Part shown: positions 1-9,578 of the stretch, piece by piece
Layout: each line of letters starts with the position of its first letter
Numbering within the stretch: position 1 is the first letter of the stretch
Assembly (NCBI RefSeq): GCF_048569485.1
Contig: NC_134354.1
Coordinates: 88,811,825 to 88,875,824, forward strand
Length of the DNA stretch: 64,000 nt
Reading direction: 5' to 3'
Source of the DNA: Anomaloglossus baeobatrachus
Taxonomy: Eukaryota; Chordata; Amphibia; Anura; Aromobatidae
Notes under the pieces: generated by a model
Seen by the model: only the letters and a program-made list of their open reading frames with translations
Database searches by the model: none
Told to the model about the DNA's origin: nothing
Position numbers and translations under genes: made by a program

Positions 1-87
1 AGGACAAAGATGGCCGAAAGAGGAGGCGCCGGACCTGGAGAACGGAGACACCCATCCGACTGGTCTGCACCGCACCGACCGTTAGCT

Positions 88-218
88 GAGTATTATAAAG
101 TGATTTTTACGTTCTACAGCGCGGCCTGGGCTCTTGTATATAGCATGTTAGAATGCTGTATCAGTGGTGGTGGCTGCAGCTTTATAGTCACCAAATCTGG
201 TGACCAGTTCCCTTTAAA
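88..218. repeat. Dispersed repeat copy ending in a TTAA-type terminus
   Basis: This segment matches 40341-40475 closely: both begin GAGTATTATAAAGT, pass through a GCATGTTAGAATGCTGTAT core and a GTGGTGGCTGCAGC block, and end in a variant of GGTGAC(A/C)(A)G-TTCCCTTTAA. The end resembles the termini of TTAA-targeting MITEs. The 5' part (1-87) is GC-rich and unassigned. No convincing gene is seen. Confidence 0.6.
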
Positions 219-373
219 CAAAAAAACCTAAGACATGAAACCAAATGTTGCATTTTATTTGGCAAAAATGCTGTTTTTTTCACAGCATTTTTTTCTTTAA
301 AGCTTTTTGCCTTTTTCGTTTGGAATAAAAACAGTGCCCAGATGTAAGCAGTGAGTCAACAAGAAAACGTTAA

Positions 374-1082
374 AGAGGTTGTCCACTATTTTTACATTGA
401 TGGCCTATCAGTAGGATAGGTCATCAATGTCAGATCGGCCAGGGTCTGACACCCAGCACCCCCGCTTAACAGCTGCTCTTGGTCCCGGAGGCAGCAGCAG
501 GCAGCTGGAGATGCTCAGTTCCGGGACTACTCCATCTTCTGATAGTTACTGCAGCTGGTACTACAAATCCGCCTCCCATTCAAATCAATAGAGGGCTGAT
601 GTGCACTCTCTGGCCTTGGCTATTATCAGAAGATGGAGCAGCTTTGGATCTGAGCATTTCCGGCTGGAGCCGGGGCTAAAAACAGCTGATCGACGGGAAT
701 GCCTGGTGTCGGTCCCATGGCTGATCAGACATTGATGACCAATCCTAAAGCGGGCTTTACACGCTATGATATCGTTAATGAATTATCGTCGGGATCACGT
801 TGTTAGTGACGCACATTCGGCGTCATTAACGATATCGCAGCGTATAACACTTATGTGCGACCTTAAACGATCACAAAAGCGGTCAAAATCGTTTGCTGCG
901 GAGAGGTCATCCTGAAAGAAAAAATCGTTTTCTTCTCATTAGCGATGTGGTTCGGCGATATGGGCCCGTGTCACACAACAGACGGGGGCGGGTACGATCG
1001 CTTGCGATCTCGCTAGCAAGATCGCAGCGTGTAAAGCCCGCTTAAGGATAGGCCATCAATGTAAAAGTAGTGGACAACCTCT
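374..1082. mobile_element. TTAA-flanked MITE with ~36-bp terminal inverted repeats
   Basis: The left end reads AGAGGTTGTCCACTATTTTT and the right end is its reverse complement with small differences; both ends continue into GATAGG(C/T)CATCAATGT. The direct flanks are TTAA at 370-373 and 1083-1086. A TTAA duplication points to a piggyBac- or Kolobok-like transposase acting in trans. There is no coding capacity. A second MITE (749-1042) is nested inside, so the original element was about 410 bp. Confidence 0.85.
749..1042. mobile_element. Nested PIF/Harbinger-like MITE, TAA duplication
   Basis: It has perfect 17-bp terminal inverted repeats (AGCGGGCTTTACACGCT and complement), a 294-bp body rich in ATCG/CGAT motifs, and a direct TAA at 746-748 and 1043-1045. 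A 3-bp TWA target is typical of PIF/Harbinger elements. It sits inside the TTAA MITE at 374-1082 and is therefore younger. Confidence 0.85.
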
Positions 1083-1086
1083 TTAA

Positions 1087-1459
1087 GGTATGTGCGCACG
1101 TCTCTGCGTTCGATTCTGCAGCGTTTAAGTCACTGCATGTGCGTTTCAAAACACAGTCGAAAAGCTGCGTTTTGAAAGCATTGTGCATGTGGAATTCATG
1201 CGTTCTGTATGCTTGCTATGCCATAGACCGAGTGGGAAAAGCATCCGAAATGCACAAAAGAAGTGACATGTTGCTTTTTAGAATGCAGAGTTTTGGCAAA
1301 ATATTTCAGCAGCCGAAACGCTGCATTCTAAAAAGCAACGTGTGTATGGAATTTGCACAATTTTCATAGATTGTGCAGAGGACACAGGACACATGCTTTT
1401 ACGCTGTGGAGCAGAACGCAGCGTAAAAGCATGAAAAAAGCACACGTGCGCACGCAGCC
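1087..1459. mobile_element. TTAA-flanked MITE abutting its neighbour
   Basis: The ends are GGTATGTGCGCACGT and ACGTGCGCACGCAGCC. TTAA flanks lie at 1083-1086 and 1460-1463, and the left TTAA is shared with the preceding MITE. The interior has GCGTTTT/AAAACGC-type stretches. Partial relatives with the same terminus (CTATGTGCGCACGTTGC) occur at 33031 and, reversed, at 36590. Confidence 0.75.
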
Positions 1460-1463
1460 TTAA

Positions 1464-1802
1464 ACTTTCTTTGCATAATGTTTGTGTCCCCGGCAATCTT
1501 CCCTTATGATGTTTGTTCCGTGTATGGCATTTTTTTGCGTTTCCTCTAAGGCTGGTTTTACACATCCATGTTTCACAATCCAATTACAGACCAGCCAGTC
1601 ATTTCCTGTCCCAGCCTTAACAGCCTTTGTTTGTACATGTCCCCCTTAATTGTAAAGTGCTACGGTATATGTTCGCGCTATAGAAATAGCATTTTTATTA
1701 TTAGAAATATGTGACATGTCATCCCCTCCATAATGTGATCAGCAAATATAAACTCCCAGATAGATATTTATACAAGTACAGTAGTACAATGTAGTGCTGG
1801 GC
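1464..1802. repeat. Short repeat debris
   Basis: About 75 bp at 1547-1620 is bounded by TAAGGCTGG and CCAGCCTTA, a small MITE-like unit. At 1650-1704 there is TGTAAAGTGCTACGG followed by a GCGCTATAGAAATA(G) stretch, resembling the 3' tail seen on the LINE fragment at 28395-28447. Nothing coding is seen. Confidence 0.4.
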
Positions 1803-1868
1803 AACTAATATTATTTAATTAAATGTTTATATTAAAGTTTTACAAGTTACAACCAAATAAACATTGGA

Positions 1869-1926
1869 TATAAGAATAAGGCTGCACATCAAATTTTGAA
1901 GTTTGATGTGCAGCCTTATTCTTATA
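1869..1926. repeat. 25-bp inverted repeat stub at the start of the tandem element
   Basis: TATAAGAATAAGGCTGCACA (1869 on, extending to 1893) is the exact reverse complement of the opening of the following direct unit (1902-1926), with an 8-bp spacer. It forms a strong hairpin at the left end of the 460-bp tandem unit. Confidence 0.85.
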
Positions 1927-2246
1927 TATAGTATGTATTTTTGGCTTGCACTCATATATATATATTAGTGCTCACTTCAGTTATCCTATTCAGTTATATG
2001 TAGGTTTTTTTTTTTTTCTGAATGTGAACACAGCTCCGCCCCTTTCGGCCATGTTTTTTCCATCTCCTATATAAGAAAGTCCTTAGTTACCCCTCTCCAC
2101 CCATAGCAGTTTTTAATTGCAATGAGATGACACACAGTTAGGGTCACAGAGCTAGGGACCCCAATATAGAGATATACCTTGACGAGGTTTTGGGGCTCAG
2201 TTACATTGATCAATGCGATTGCTAAATATCTCCTTTTCTTCGGCGC

Positions 2247-2400
2247 TCCATTGGGAGACCCAGACGATTGGGTGTATAGCACTGCCTCCGGAGGCCACAC
2301 AAAGCATTACACTAAAAAGTGTAAGGCCCCTCCCCTTCTGGCTATACACCCCCAGTGGGATCACTGGCTCACCAGTTTTCTGCTTTGTGCGAAGGTCAGA
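2247..2400 (+). repeat. DIRS-A left inverted terminal repeat
   Basis: It begins CTCCATTGGGAGACCCAGAC and runs through a GCCTCCGGAGGC palindrome and an AAGTGTAAGGCCCCTCCCCT block. The complement lies at 7735-7884 and close relatives occur at both ends of copy B. Confidence 0.85.
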
Positions 2401-3403
2401 CATCCACGCATAGCTCCACTGTTTAGTCAGCAGTAGCTGCTGACTATGTCGGATGGAAGAAAAGAGGGCCCATATGGGGCCCCCAGCATGCTCCCTTCTT
2501 ACCCCACTTGTGGTTTGTAAGGTTGAGGTACCCATTGCGGGTACAGAGGCTGGAGCCCACATGCTGTTTTCCTTCCCCATCCCCCTGAGGGGCTCTGAGG
2601 AAGTGGGATCTTACCGGCCCCCAAGCCCTGAGGCCGGGCTCCATCCACAGACCCAGTGAACCTGCTGGATACGGAGCTGGGTACCGTTCAGGGACAAGGC
2701 CCTGCAACTTTCAGGTACTCTGTGTCCCCGTACAGACAGGCACGCACACGCCAGACTTGCTGGGTGTGTTAGTGCGCCGGGGACAGTAGCGCTGCACGCT
2801 GGGGTTTGAGTCACAGCAGCTTAGCTGTGTGACTTCATGTGCTGGGAACTACCGCGCCGGCCACTATCGGAGCGGCGGCGCGGCTGGGACTTGTAGTGCG
2901 CCGGGGACTTAGCGCCGACCGCGCTTTTACGGCGGCGGCGCTTATAAATTTAGTCCCCGGCTTTTGCGGCCTAGCTCCGCTTCGTTCCCGCCCCCTCCCT
3001 GTCAATCAGGGAATGGGACAGACGCTGTGCAATCGTCAGCGCCGAGGGCTGGAGCCTTATTTACATGCTCCAGCCCTCTCACTAGGCACAGTGGGACGCA
3101 GGTTTCCCGCTTTTGGTCTGAGCACGCCCAGGGCCCGCCCCCCCTCCACAGGACGCCGGCAGCCATTCCTGCATGCAGTCTGGCTGGAGGACGGACACAG
3201 GCTCTGGGAGACCCAGACAAGGGATTTCTGGCGACCACACACCCGCGTTTAGCGGGCGGTAAGCAGCACATTAGTGCTGGCCCCACTAGTGCCACAGTGT
3301 TGTATTGGTGTACTTTTTCCTGTACCAGATATATATATATATACTGCACTGTACGGTCGCTTCTTGGCTGTATACCCCTATATTGCTCTGAGGAGACAGC
3401 AAC

Positions 3404-4521
3404 ATGTCATCCACAAAACGCAAGGGTGCCAAGGCACGGGCTGTATACACTGCTTGTACAGCATGTGGGGCTAATCTACCAGCAGGCTCCAACGACACTC
3501 ATTGTGTGCAATGTTCAGTCCCAGTGGCACTTCGTCAGCCAGAGCCTATGGTGGTGGTAGCCCAGGCAGAGACGCCTGTGAACCCTGCCCCGGTGACGGG
3601 GACAGAATTTGCAGTCTTTGCGGATAAAATGTCTGTGACTATGACAAAAATCCTGGAGTCCTTGCAGTCCAGGCCAGTTGCTCAGACCATGGACACTGCT
3701 GTGTCTATGTTCCCCGGTCCCCCTCAGTTGGAACTAATCCGTACTTCAAGGGGGTCCCAGGCATCACAGGCTGAGGGCTCTGACTCTGATGACAGTCCCA
3801 GGCCGCCTAAACGAGCTCGCTGGGAGAGACCCTCCACGTCCTCACGCGGGTCAGGGTCTCAGCGAGAAGGGTCTCTATATGATGAGACAGAGGTGGGTGA
3901 TCAGGAGTCTGGTCCTGACACCGCACTCAATTTGGATACGCCAGATGGTGACGCCATGGTAAATGACCTTATAGCGGCCATCAATAGGCTGTTGGATATT
4001 TCTCCCCCAGCCCCTTCAGCATTTCAGCTGGTCTGGCACAGGTGGACTCTTTCTTAAGTCCAGCAGTGCCGCAAGTGGCGTCCTTAACTACGCAAATGAC
4101 TGCGTTTGCGACCTACGCTATCAATGCGGTACTAGACTCTACGAGCCGTACCTCCATGGCATCCGCCAACTCTGTAGTTTTGCGCAGAGCCTTGTGGTTA
4201 AAAGAATGGAAAGCAGATTCTGCTTCTAAAAAATGTTTAACCAGCTTGCCATTATCTGGAGACAGACTGTTTGGTGAGCAATTGGCGGAAATCATTAAAC
4301 AGTCCAAAGGTAAGGACTCTTCCTTACCCCAGCCCAGATCAAGCAAACCTCAACAGAGGAAGTGGCAGTCAAAGTTTCGGTCCTTTCGAGGCTCGGGCAA
4401 GCCCCAATTCTCCTCGTCCAAAGGGACTCAGAAAGAGCAAAGGAGCTCTGATTCCTGGCGGACTCACTCACGCCCCAAGAAAGCAACCGGAGGTACCGCT
4501 TCCAAGGCGGCTGCCTCATGA
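3404..4521 (+). pseudogene. DIRS-A Gag-like region (ORF1)
   Basis: It opens MSSTKRKGAKARAVYTACTA, followed by a zinc-ribbon-like arrangement of CxxC pairs (about residues 17-38), an acidic/serine-rich middle and a basic, glutamine- and serine-rich tail, which fits a nucleic-acid-binding DIRS ORF1 product. The equivalent region of copy B (13806-15028) is clearly homologous throughout. The frame is not continuous. It overlaps the start of the polymerase frame, as is usual in DIRS elements. Confidence 0.75.
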
Positions 4522-6418
4522 CTTTCGGCCGCCTCCCTCCGCATCCTCGGTCGGTGGCAGGCTCTCCCGCTTTTGCGACATTTGGCTGCCACAGGTCAAA
4601 GACCGGTGGGTAACAGACATTTTGTCTCACGGGTACAGGATAGAGTTCAGTTCTCGTCCTCCGCCTCGGTTCTTCAGAACTTCCCCACATCCCGACCGAG
4701 CAGATGCCCTTCTGCAGGCGGTGCATTCTCTAAGAGCAGAAGGAGTGGTGGTCCCTGTTCCTCTTCGGGAACAAGGACAAGGTTTTTACTCCAATCTCTT
4801 CGTGGTGCCAAAAAAGGACGGCTCATTCCGTCCTGTTCTGGACCTAAAACTGCTCAACAAGCATGTGAACGCCAGGCGGTTCCGGATGGAATCCCTCCGC
4901 TCAGTCATTGCCTCAATGTCTCAAGGAGATTTCCTAGCATCAATAGACATCAAAGATGCTTATCTCCACGTGCCGATTGCTACAGAGCACCAACGCTTTC
5001 TACGCTTCGTGATAGGAGACGACCATCTTCAGTTCGTAGCTCTGCCATTTGGTCTGGCGACAGCCCCACGGGTGTTCACCAAGGTCATGGCGGCAGTGGT
5101 AGCAGTCTTGCACTCTCAGGGACACTCTGTGATCCCTTACTTGGACGATCCACTTGTCAAGGCACCCTCTCAGGAGGCATGCCAACTCAGCCTGAATGTT
5201 GCACTGGAGACTCTCCAGACGTTCGGGTGGATCATCAACTTCTCAAAGTCAACTCTGTTACCGACCCAATCACTGACGTATCTTGGCATGGAGTTTCATA
5301 CTCTTTCAGCGATAGTGAAGCTTCCGCTGGACAAGCAGCGGTCACTACAGACTGGGGTGCAGGCTCTCCTTCAAAGTCAGTCGCACTCCTTAAGACGCCT
5401 CATGCACTTCCTCGGGAAGATGGTGGCGGCAATGGAGGCGGTTCCGTTTGCGCAGTTTCATCTGCGCCCACTTCAATGGGACATTCTCCGCCAATGGGAC
5501 GGGAAGTCCACATCCCTGGACAGGAAAGTCTCCCTTTCCCAGACGGCCAAGGACTCTCTGCAGTGGTGGCTTCGTCCCACCTCATTATCACAGGGAAGAT
5601 CCTTCCTACCACCGTCCTGGGCGGTGGTCACGACAGACGCGAGTCTGTCAGGGTGGGGAGCAGTTTTTCTCCACCACAGGGCTCAGGGTACGTGGACCCA
5701 GCAGGAGTCCACCCTTCAGATCAATGTTCTGGAAATCAGAGCAGTGTATCTTGCCCTACTAGCCTTCCAGCAGTGGCTGGAAGGAAGGCAGATCCGAATT
5801 CAGTCGGACAACTCCACAGCGGTGGCATACATCAACCACCAAGGGGGGACACGCAGTCGGCAAGCCTTCCAGGAAGTCCGGCGGATTCTGATGTGGGTGG
5901 AAGCCACGGCCTCCACCATATCCGCAGTTCACATCCCCGGCGTAGAAAACTGGGAAGCAGACTTCCTCAGTCGCCAGGGCATGGACGCAGGGGAATGGTC
6001 CCTTCACCCGGACGTGTTTCAGGAAATCTGTCGCCGCTGGGGAAGGCCGGACGTCGACCTAATGGCGTCCCGGCACAACAACAAGGTCCCAACCTTCATG
6101 GCACGGTCTCGCGATCACAGAGCTCTGGCGGCAGACGCCTTAGTGCAAGATTGGTCGCAGTTCCGGCTCCCTTATGTGTTTCCACCTCTGGCACTCTTGC
6201 CCAGAGTGCTACGCAAGATCAGATCCGACTGCAGCCGCGTCATACTCGTCGCCCCAGACTGGCCAAGGAGGGCGTGGTATCCGGATCTGTGGCATCTCAC
6301 GGTCGGCCAACCGTGGGCACTACCAGACCGACCAGACTTGCTGTCCCAAGGGCCGTTTTTCCATCGGAATTCTGCGGCCCTGAACCTGACTGTGTGGCCA
6401 TTGAGTCCTGGATCCTAG
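4271..6418 (+). CDS. DIRS-A reverse transcriptase / RNase H
   Basis: A 715-codon open frame. In order it shows a proline/serine-rich lead (about 1-110), the RT core with VPKKDGSFRPVLDLKLLN (about 180), SIDIKDAYLHVPI and YLDD (catalytic motifs A and C), and RNase H-like blocks with TTDASLSGWG and QSDNSTAVAYINHQGG. The DIRS-typical tail follows, with PDVDLMASRHNNKVP. RT and RNase H copy element RNA into DNA that circularises before recombinase-driven integration. The recombinase frame overlaps its 3' end, a known DIRS arrangement. Treated as a fossil polymerase gene that looks largely open. Confidence 0.85.
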   Translation: MVSNWRKSLNSPKVRTLPYPSPDQANLNRGSGSQSFGPFEARASPNSPRPKGLRKSKGALIPGGLTHAPRKQPEVPLPRRLPHDFRPPPSASSVGGRLSRFCDIWLPQVKDRWVTDILSHGYRIEFSSRPPPRFFRTSPHPDRADALLQAVHSLRAEGVVVPVPLREQGQGFYSNLFVVPKKDGSFRPVLDLKLLNKHVNARRFRMESLRSVIASMSQGDFLASIDIKDAYLHVPIATEHQRFLRFVIGDDHLQFVALPFGLATAPRVFTKVMAAVVAVLHSQGHSVIPYLDDPLVKAPSQEACQLSLNVALETLQTFGWIINFSKSTLLPTQSLTYLGMEFHTLSAIVKLPLDKQRSLQTGVQALLQSQSHSLRRLMHFLGKMVAAMEAVPFAQFHLRPLQWDILRQWDGKSTSLDRKVSLSQTAKDSLQWWLRPTSLSQGRSFLPPSWAVVTTDASLSGWGAVFLHHRAQGTWTQQESTLQINVLEIRAVYLALLAFQQWLEGRQIRIQSDNSTAVAYINHQGGTRSRQAFQEVRRILMWVEATASTISAVHIPGVENWEADFLSRQGMDAGEWSLHPDVFQEICRRWGRPDVDLMASRHNNKVPTFMARSRDHRALAADALVQDWSQFRLPYVFPPLALLPRVLRKIRSDCSRVILVAPDWPRRAWYPDLWHLTVGQPWALPDRPDLLSQGPFFHRNSAALNLTVWPLSPGS

Positions 6419-6419
6419 C

Positions 6420-7437
6420 GTCTTCAGGATTATCCCAAGGGGTCGTTGCTACCATGAGACAGGCTAGGAAGCCCACGTCCGCTAAGATCTACCACAGAAC
6501 GTGGAGGATATTCTTATCCTGGTGCTCTGCTCAGGGAGTGTCTCCCTGGCCATTTGCATTGCCTACATTTCTTTCTTTCCTGCAATCTGGATTAGAAAAA
6601 GGTTTGTCGCTCGGCTCCCTTAAAGGGCAAGTCTCGGCGCTATCCGTCTTTTTTCAGAAGCGTCTAGCACGACTTTCTAAGGTACGCACGTTCCTGCAGG
6701 GGGTTTGTCATATCGTACCCCCGTACAAGCGGCCGTTAGATCCATGGGATCTGAACAGGGTACTAGTTGCCCTCCAGAAGCCGCCCTTCGAGCCTCTGAG
6801 GGAGGTTTCACTTTCTAGACTATCACAGAAAGTGGCTTTTCTGGTAGCGATCACATCTCTTCGGAGAGTGTCTGAGCTAGCAGCGCTGTCATCCAAGGCT
6901 CCCTTCCTGGTCTTCCACCAGAACAAGGTAGTGCTGCGACCCATTCAGGAGTTTCTCCCGAAGGTGGTATCCTCTTTTCATCTTAATCAGGATATCTCTT
7001 TGCCTTCTTTTTGTCCTCATGCAGTTCATCGGTATGAGAAGGATTTACATTTGTTGGATCTGGTGAGAGCACTCAGAATCTACATTTCCCGCACGGCGCC
7101 CCTGCGCCGTTCGGATGCACTCTTTGTCCTTGTCGCTGGTAAGCGCAAAGGGTCGCAGGCTTCTAAGGCCACCCTGGCTCGATGGATCAAAGAACCAATT
7201 CTTGAAGCCTACCGTTCTGCTGGGCTTCCGTTTCCATCAGGGCTGAAGGCCCATTCTACCAGAGCCGTGGGTGCGTCCTGGGCATTACGACACCAGGCTA
7301 CGGCTCAACAGGTGTGCCAGGCAGCTACCTGGTCGAGTCTGCACACTTTCACCAAACATTATCAGGTGCATACCTATGCTTCGGCGGACGCCAGCCTAGG
7401 TAGAAGAGTCCTGCAGGCGGCAGTTGCCTCCCCGTAG
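6420..7437 (+). CDS. DIRS-A tyrosine recombinase
   Basis: The C-terminal part of a frame that stays open from 4573, but only about 6420-7437 is meaningful protein. After an N-terminal SAM-like domain (KIYHRTWRIFLSWCS) come TSLRRVSELAAL (first catalytic arginine), KAHSTRAVGASWAL (H-x-x-R box) and FTKHYQVHTYASAD with the candidate tyrosine. This enzyme inserts the circular DNA intermediate, replacing the integrase used by LTR elements and explaining the missing target duplication. The sequence is highly similar to 16920-17937 in copy B. Confidence 0.85.
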
Positions 7438-7509
7438 GGGAGGGCTGTCTTCGCAGCTCTAACATGAGGTATTCTTTACCCACCCAGGGACAGCTTTTGG
7501 ACGTCCCAA

Positions 7510-7600
7510 TCGTCTGGGTCTCCCAATGGAGCGCCGAAGAAGAAGGGAATTTTGTTACTTACCGTAAATTCCTTTTCTTCTAGCTCCTATTGGGAGACCC
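7510..7600. repeat. DIRS-A internal complementary region
   Basis: TCCCAATGGAGCGCCGAAG is complementary to the left end at 2238. The following AAGAAGGGAATTTTG stretch through TTCTTCTAGCTCCT is complementary to the extreme right end (7876-7927). This match to both termini joined head to tail is the DIRS hallmark that allows circle formation. Confidence 0.85.
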
Positions 7601-7734
7601 AGCACCCGCCCTGTTGTCCTTCGGGATTTTTGGTTGTTTTTCGGGTACACATGTTGTTCATGTTGAACGGTTTTCAGTTCTCCGACGTTACTTCGGAGTG
7701 AATTTGTTTAAACCAGTTCTTGGCTTTCCTCCTT

Positions 7735-7884
7735 CTTGCTTTTGCACTAAAACTGGTGAGCCAGTGATCCCACTGGGGGTGTATAGCCAGAAGGGGAGGG
7801 GCCTTACACTTTTTAGTGTAATGCTTTGTGTGGCCTCCGGAGGCAGTGCTATACACCCAATCGTCTGGTTCTCCCAATAGGAGC
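7735..7884 (-). repeat. DIRS-A right inverted terminal repeat
   Basis: Reverse complement of 2247-2400 with few differences. A further ~43 bp (AGAAGAAAAGGAATTTACGG on) continues past it to the insertion junction at 7927. Confidence 0.85.
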
Positions 7885-7927
7885 TAGAAGAAAAGGAATT
7901 TACGGTAAGTAACAAAATTCCCTTCTT

Positions 7928-8603
7928 TCCTAATATTCATAGCAGGTATGCAATTCATTATTCACATGTTCAAATTAGCAAGTAGCATTTTTCATTGTAT
8001 ATTCCAATATTTTTCCATATGCTTGAGGCATTATACCATTATCTAAGTTTGATGTGCAGCCTTATTCTTATATATAGTATGTATTTTTGGCTTGCACTCA
8101 TATATATATATTAGTGCTCACTTCAGTTATCCTATTCAGTTATATGTAGTTTTTTTTTTTTTTTTTTCTGAATGTGAACACAGCTCCGCCCCTTTCGGCC
8201 ATGTTTTTTCCATCTCCTATATAAGAAAGTCCTTAGTTACCCCTCTCCACCCATAGCAGTTTTTAATTGCAATGAGATGACACACAGTTAGGGTCACAGA
8301 GCTAGGGACCCCAATATAGAGATATACCTTGACGAGGTTTTGGGGCTCAGTTACATTGATCAATGCGATTGCTAAATATCTCCTTTTTCCTAATATTCAT
8401 AGCAGGTATGCAATTCATTATTCACATGTTCAAATTAGCAAGTAGCATTTTTCATTGTATATTCCAATATTTTTCCATATGCTTGAGGCATTATACCATT
8501 ATCTAAGTTTGATGTGCAGCCTTATTCTTATATATAGTATGTATTTTTGGCTTGCACTCATATATATATATTAGTGCTCACTTCAGTTATCCTATTCAGT
8601 TAT
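7928..8603. repeat. Tail of tandem copy 1, whole copy 2 and partial copy 3 (460-bp unit)
   Basis: Copy 2 (8047-8506) shows the uninterrupted unit: GTTTGATGTGCAGCC start, an (AT)n stretch, a T-run, CTCCTATATAAGAAAGTCC, a GATCAATGCGATTG block and an AT-rich end. The identical starts at 8047 and 8507 give the 460-bp period. Confidence 0.85.
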
Positions 8604-8869
8604 AAATAAACATTGGAGGCTACCCAGCCTCTACCCCCCTCCCAACCCTCCCCTCCCTAACAAACATTAAACAAACAGACTTGTAGAAAAGAGAGATAAT
8701 GTCAAATCTGCAGCTCCACACATTCCTAGACAAAAGTTTTTAAGTACCATTATTACCTTTATCAATTAATCCAATTAGACTTTTGTTTTTCTTTTGAGTT
8801 TTTGCTTTGTTTGGCATAGTACACATTTAAATGTCATTTTTGATGAAGAATCCAACCTGTTCCCATGTA

Positions 8870-9500
8870 AGGGGTGCTTCACACATAGCGAGATCGCTAC
8901 CGAAATCGCTGCTACGTCACGGTTTTGGTGACGCAGCAGTGACCTCATTAGCGATCTTGCTGTGTGTGACACTGAGCAGCGATCTGGCCCCTGCTGTGAG
9001 ATCGCTGCTCGTTACACACAGCCCTGGTTCGTTTTTTTATTGTTGCTCTCCCGCTGATAAGCACACATCGCTGTGTGTGACAGCAAGAGAGCAACAATCC
9101 TGAATGTGCAGGGAGCAGGAGCCGGCGTCTGACAGCTGTGGTAAGCTGTAACCAGGGTAAACATCGGGTAACCAAGGTGGTTACCCGATATTTACCTTCG
9201 TTACCAGCCTCCGCCGCTCTCACGCTGCCAGTGCCGGCTCCTGCTCTCTGCACATGTAGCTGCAGTACACATCAGGTTAATTAACCCGATGTGTGCTGTA
9301 GCTAGGAGAGCAGGGAGCCAGCGCTAAGCAGTGTGCGCGGCTCCCTGCACATGTAGCGACGTTATGATCGCTGCTGCGTCGCTGTGTTTGACAGCTAAGC
9401 AATGATCATAACAGCGACTTACTAGGTCGCTGTTACGTCACAGAAAATGGTGACGTAACAGCGACGTCGTTATCGCTGTCGCTATGTGTGAACCCAGCTT
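8870..9500. mobile_element. MITE nested in the L1 3' region
   Basis: The ends are AGGGGTGCTTCACACATAGC and, reversed, AAGCTGGGTTCACACATAGC; flanking bases are TA (or TAA and TTA). The interior has many AGCGAT/ATCGCT motifs and a segment with internal inverted GTTACCCGATATTTACC-like repeats near 9165-9200. It belongs to the same broad TCACACATAGCGA family as other MITEs here. Non-coding. Confidence 0.75.
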
Positions 9501-9578
9501 TACTCTCTTCTCCTCAAACCTCCGTCATCATTATAGATAAGTTCTGTAGAAATTTCTCACCCTTTGCCCCTTATCAAT

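Larger units (their letters stand above)
2238..7927 (+). mobile_element. DIRS-type tyrosine-recombinase retrotransposon, copy A (fossil, close to whole)
   Basis: This 5.7-kb element has inverted terminal repeats (about 2247-2400 and 7735-7884), a Gag-like region, reverse transcriptase/RNase H, a tyrosine recombinase, and an internal region complementary to both termini. No target duplication is seen, as expected for DIRS. It lies inside copy 1 of the 460-bp tandem unit, and the uninterrupted copy 2 (around 8371-8401) shows the empty site. The frames are mostly open and the element looks young; about one or two breaks are apparent, mainly in the Gag-like part. Confidence 0.9.
1869..8603. mobile_element. 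Tandem-repeat retroelement (Penelope/retrozyme-like layout), 460-bp unit, holding a DIRS
   Basis: A 14-bp direct repeat, AAATAAACATTGGA, lies at 1855-1868 and 8604-8617, so everything between arrived as one insertion later split again. It starts with an inverted stub (1869-1893) facing the first direct copy (1902 on), then carries about 2.2 copies of a 460-bp unit. Copy 1 runs from 1899 and is interrupted by the DIRS at 2238-7927, resuming at 7928-8046; copy 2 is 8047-8506; copy 3 is 8507-8603. An inverted stub plus partial tandem copies is known for Penelope-like terminal repeats. No reading frame and no hammerhead core were seen in this unit. Confidence 0.7.

Noticed and set aside
2839-3560. 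Plus-strand frames of 137 and 198 codons in the DIRS-A leader
   Set aside because: GC-rich untranslated leader between terminal repeat and ORF1; no domain and not matched in frame by copy B.
4573-6419. Upstream 600 codons of the 954-codon frame in DIRS-A
   Set aside because: Serine/proline/arginine-rich shadow of the RT frame; only the last third is recombinase.
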